A DNA stretch of 64,000 nucleotides from positions 62,001-126,000 of the forward strand of contig JAVLUZ010000715.1 in the NCBI GenBank assembly GCA_036768485.1, read 5' to 3'. The notes beneath the pieces were generated by a model. It had not been told where the DNA came from, ran no database searches, and was given only the letters and a program-made list of their open reading frames with translations. A program made the position numbers and the translations under genes. Positions 63,641-64,000 of the stretch are shown here, in pieces; the stretch's first letter is position 1, and every line of letters begins with the position of its first letter. Source of the stretch: Mermis nigrescens. Taxonomy: Eukaryota > Nematoda > Enoplea > Mermithida > Mermithidae.

Positions 63641-64000
63641 CAGTGTTTTTTGTATGAGGTCCATTTGTACGTGTACAAAGATGATCCCCAAAAGTCTATG
63701 TACATTTTGTACATGCAAATTTCCGGGTAAATATGGTGCAGTAGCGCTTTCTATGGGGTAAAACGCGGTTTTTCGACTTTTGATAATGTATTTTAGCCGG
63801 TTCCTGGGCTTCTGACGACAATAAATAATAACAAATTTTGCCAAAACGGCGCGAAGCGCCAAAACATTCAACATTTTCCTTTTTTAAATGCAAATTTTTA
63901 AATATAAAGACGCACAGAGCAGACAATTTCTCGTTTAGGCGTGAAATGCCAAAAAATTTTCTGAATTTATACCTTCTTACAGCTTTGTCTTCCCAAAAAT
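63641..64000. mobile_element. CAGTGTTTTTTGTA element (TTTGTACATGTACAAAG family), cut by the window end
   Basis: It starts CAGTGTTTTTTGTATGAGG and carries the paired GTACGTGTACAAAGA palindromes and GGCGCGAAGCGCC at about 63847, in the same order as the copy at 54983-55425. The right end lies beyond the window. Confidence 0.55.

Overview
The window looks like AT-rich nuclear DNA from an animal, probably an invertebrate. The taxon cannot be fixed from the sequence. There are no bacterial-style operons. The window holds LINE 3' ends with an ATTC-type tail, dozens of short inverted-repeat elements with 8-bp or TA target duplications, tRNA-derived promoter boxes, and one very large secreted mucin-like gene.

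Layout. Positions 1-16100 are layered transposable elements. A LINE tail lies at 1-198. A hAT-like element (342-2479) carries a second one (889-2207). A head-to-tail trio of 2.2-2.4 kb elements follows (3803-6167, 6171-11817, 11818-16093). Each copy of the trio contains another terminal-inverted-repeat (TIR) element. The second copy is split by a G/C-rich hAT-like element that itself holds a pogo/Tigger-like element. The third copy is split by a LINE, which is split by a long-TIR element, which holds three short MITEs. Positions 16100-25860 hold a 462-bp tandem duplication and many copies of two MITE families. One family begins CACACCTGGGCG and has 8-bp target duplications. The other begins TATAGTCTGTTTC.

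The gene begins at 25924, 52 bp downstream of a TATA box. It encodes a putative signal peptide, an extracellular leucine-rich-repeat domain with a Cys-rich cap (residues about 24-276), and then a Thr/Ser/Ala-rich tandem array that fills the window to about 53.2 kb. From 29 kb on the array follows a simple grammar. Five related units a (76 codons), b (76), c (73), d (71) and e (76) make an exact 1116-bp higher-order repeat, and the d-e dimer (441 bp) is amplified independently, giving abc(de)n with n from 0 to 6. About 20 small frameshifting indels break the array into separate open segments, and several recur at the same place in the unit.

Positions 53300-64000 return to repeat-rich DNA: more hAT-like MITEs, a (TA)47 tract, an inverted pair of a 450-bp repeat built from ~45-bp modules, and one unidentified 155-codon ORF. 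A short palindrome, GGCGC(A/G)AAGCGCC, recurs in many otherwise different repeats across the window.
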